Of a DNA stretch of 64,000 nucleotides, positions 63,448 to 64,000 are shown in pieces. The DNA is from CALFXN01 sp937957815 (lineage in GTDB: Bacteria; Synergistota; Synergistia; Synergistales; Aminobacteriaceae), in contig DAIQNX010000002.1 of the NCBI GenBank assembly GCA_036788195.1, forward strand, positions 1 through 64,000, in the 5' to 3' direction. Position numbers and translations under genes: made by a program. The notes under the pieces were generated by a model, which was not told the origin of the DNA, searched no databases, and saw nothing but the letters and a program-made list of their open reading frames with translations. Positions within the stretch are counted from its first letter, which is position 1. The number at the start of each line of letters is the position of its first letter.

Positions 63448-64000
63448 TCACCTCGTTTTCCGTACCGGGATGCCGAGCGCCGCGAGGGCTTCCTTGACAT
63501 CGCCGACCGTATGGGTTCCCGTGTGAAAGATCGATGCCGCGAGGACCGCGTCCGCCCCGGCCTCGAATGCCGCGAATAAATCCCGTACCGATCCGGCCCC
63601 GCCCGAAGCGATGATCGGGATGTCGACGCTTCGCGAGACGAGCGAGAGACATTCGAGGTCATATCCCGACTTCGTTCCGTCCCGATCCATCGACGTGAGC
63701 AGGATTTCGCCGCATCCGAGTCGGACGCCTTCGCGGATCCATTCGATCGCGTCGCGTCCGCTCGGCGTTCGTCCGCCCTCCGTGAAGACCTCGTAGCCGC
63801 CCGAGTCGTTCCGTTTCGCGTCGACCGCGAGGACGACGGCCTGGTTCCCGAGCAGCCCGGCGCACTCGGCGATGAGCCGCGGGTTGCGGACTGCCGCCGT
63901 ATTGACCGAGATCTTGTCCGCGCCGAGCGCGATGATCCCGCGCGCCTGAGAGAGGGACGAAATCCCCCCTCCGACGGTGAAGGGAATCGAGAGTTCGTCC
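63448..64000 (-). CDS. hisF: Imidazole glycerol phosphate synthase subunit HisF (partial at 5' end)
   Basis: The minus strand encodes the C-terminal 183 residues of HisF; the start is beyond the window. [31 protein letters not shown] (catalytic Asp130 equivalent), [12 protein letters not shown] and IIASGGAGS are HisF signatures. It ends five bases before hisIE, the normal hisF-hisIE order. It is the canonical enzyme, unlike the divergent HisF-like copy at 49039. Confidence 0.94.
   Translation of the reverse strand, partial: DELSIPFTVGGGISSLSQARGIIALGADKISVNTAAVRNPRLIAECAGLLGNQAVVLAVDAKRNDSGGYEVFTEGGRTPSGRDAIEWIREGVRLGCGEILLTSMDRDGTKSGYDLECLSLVSRSVDIPIIASGGAGSVRDLFAAFEAGADAVLAASIFHTGTHTVGDVKEALAALGIPVRKTR

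Overview
The window is a G+C-rich bacterial chromosome segment. Every gene from position 1 to 62831 lies on the + strand; only the last two (hisIE and a partial hisF) run the other way. The gene set points to a flagellated diderm anaerobe of the Synergistota type. This is an inference from content: L-ring and P-ring genes and an OmpH/Skp homologue (outer membrane) sit beside Gram-positive-style arrangements (an mreB-flgF-flgG string like mbl-flhO-flhP, fliW-csrA, ecfA1-ecfA2-ecfT-truA after rplQ), a DUF3084 protein, and an [FeFe]-hydrogenase-like regulatory cassette. No sequence search was possible.

Layout. (1) 1-15564: the end of tuf, then the fused S10-spc-alpha ribosomal supercluster with secY, adk, map, a KOW protein, infA and a short rpmJ, ending in rpoA and rplQ. 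(2) 15567-18818: the ECF transporter core and truA. (3) 18833-24439: an mreB-family gene and the flagellar rod and ring genes flgF, flgG, flgA, flgH, flgI and rod-binding flgJ. (4) 24436-27514: a YkgJ-type protein, a DUF3084 protein, a zinc-ribbon protein, a GNAT and comF. (5) 27574-36337: a late flagellar operon (flgM, flgN, flgK, flgL, a maf) behind a near-consensus sigma-28 promoter. FlgK and FlgL are far larger than usual. (6) 36364-42512: fliW, csrA, a second maf and an 803-residue flagellin, whose leader carries a hairpin with GGA in the loop and a GGA-rich ribosome-binding site, the layout of a CsrA target. (7) 42605-46133: a cassette between two strong terminators, holding an unknown gene, a formyltransferase-like gene, an M28/DUF4910-like gene and flaG. 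(8) 46250-57134: a nonulosonic acid (pseudaminic-type) locus with PseB, an amidotransferase-HisH-HisF trio, a GNAT, an SpsF-type cytidylyltransferase, a class III aminotransferase, an aldo/keto reductase, PseI, PseH, PseG and PseC homologues. (9) 57251-59513: ompH, an adenosine-specific kinase family gene and a periplasmic-binding-like protein. (10) 59572-62831: a DRTGG / HATPase / hydrogenase-like / DRTGG / PHP cassette. (11) 62756-64000, minus strand: hisIE and hisF.

How the parts may work together. Regions 5-8 read as one programme: build the filament, control flagellin translation through FliW and CsrA, make CMP-activated nonulosonic acids, decorate them (acetamidino, formyl, acetyl), and attach them to flagellin through Maf proteins. 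The exposed parts of FlgK, FlgL and flagellin are enlarged with repeats that resemble the flagellin/hook IN motif. The most interesting features are the FlgL repeat array, the CsrA-type leader, the HisF-like protein lacking its first catalytic Asp, the extra aminotransferase/reductase branch, and the hydrogenase-like protein with intact cluster cysteines but an altered proton-relay position.

No stretch over 300 bases lacks a gene. I saw no tRNA, rRNA, CRISPR array, insertion sequence or replication origin.
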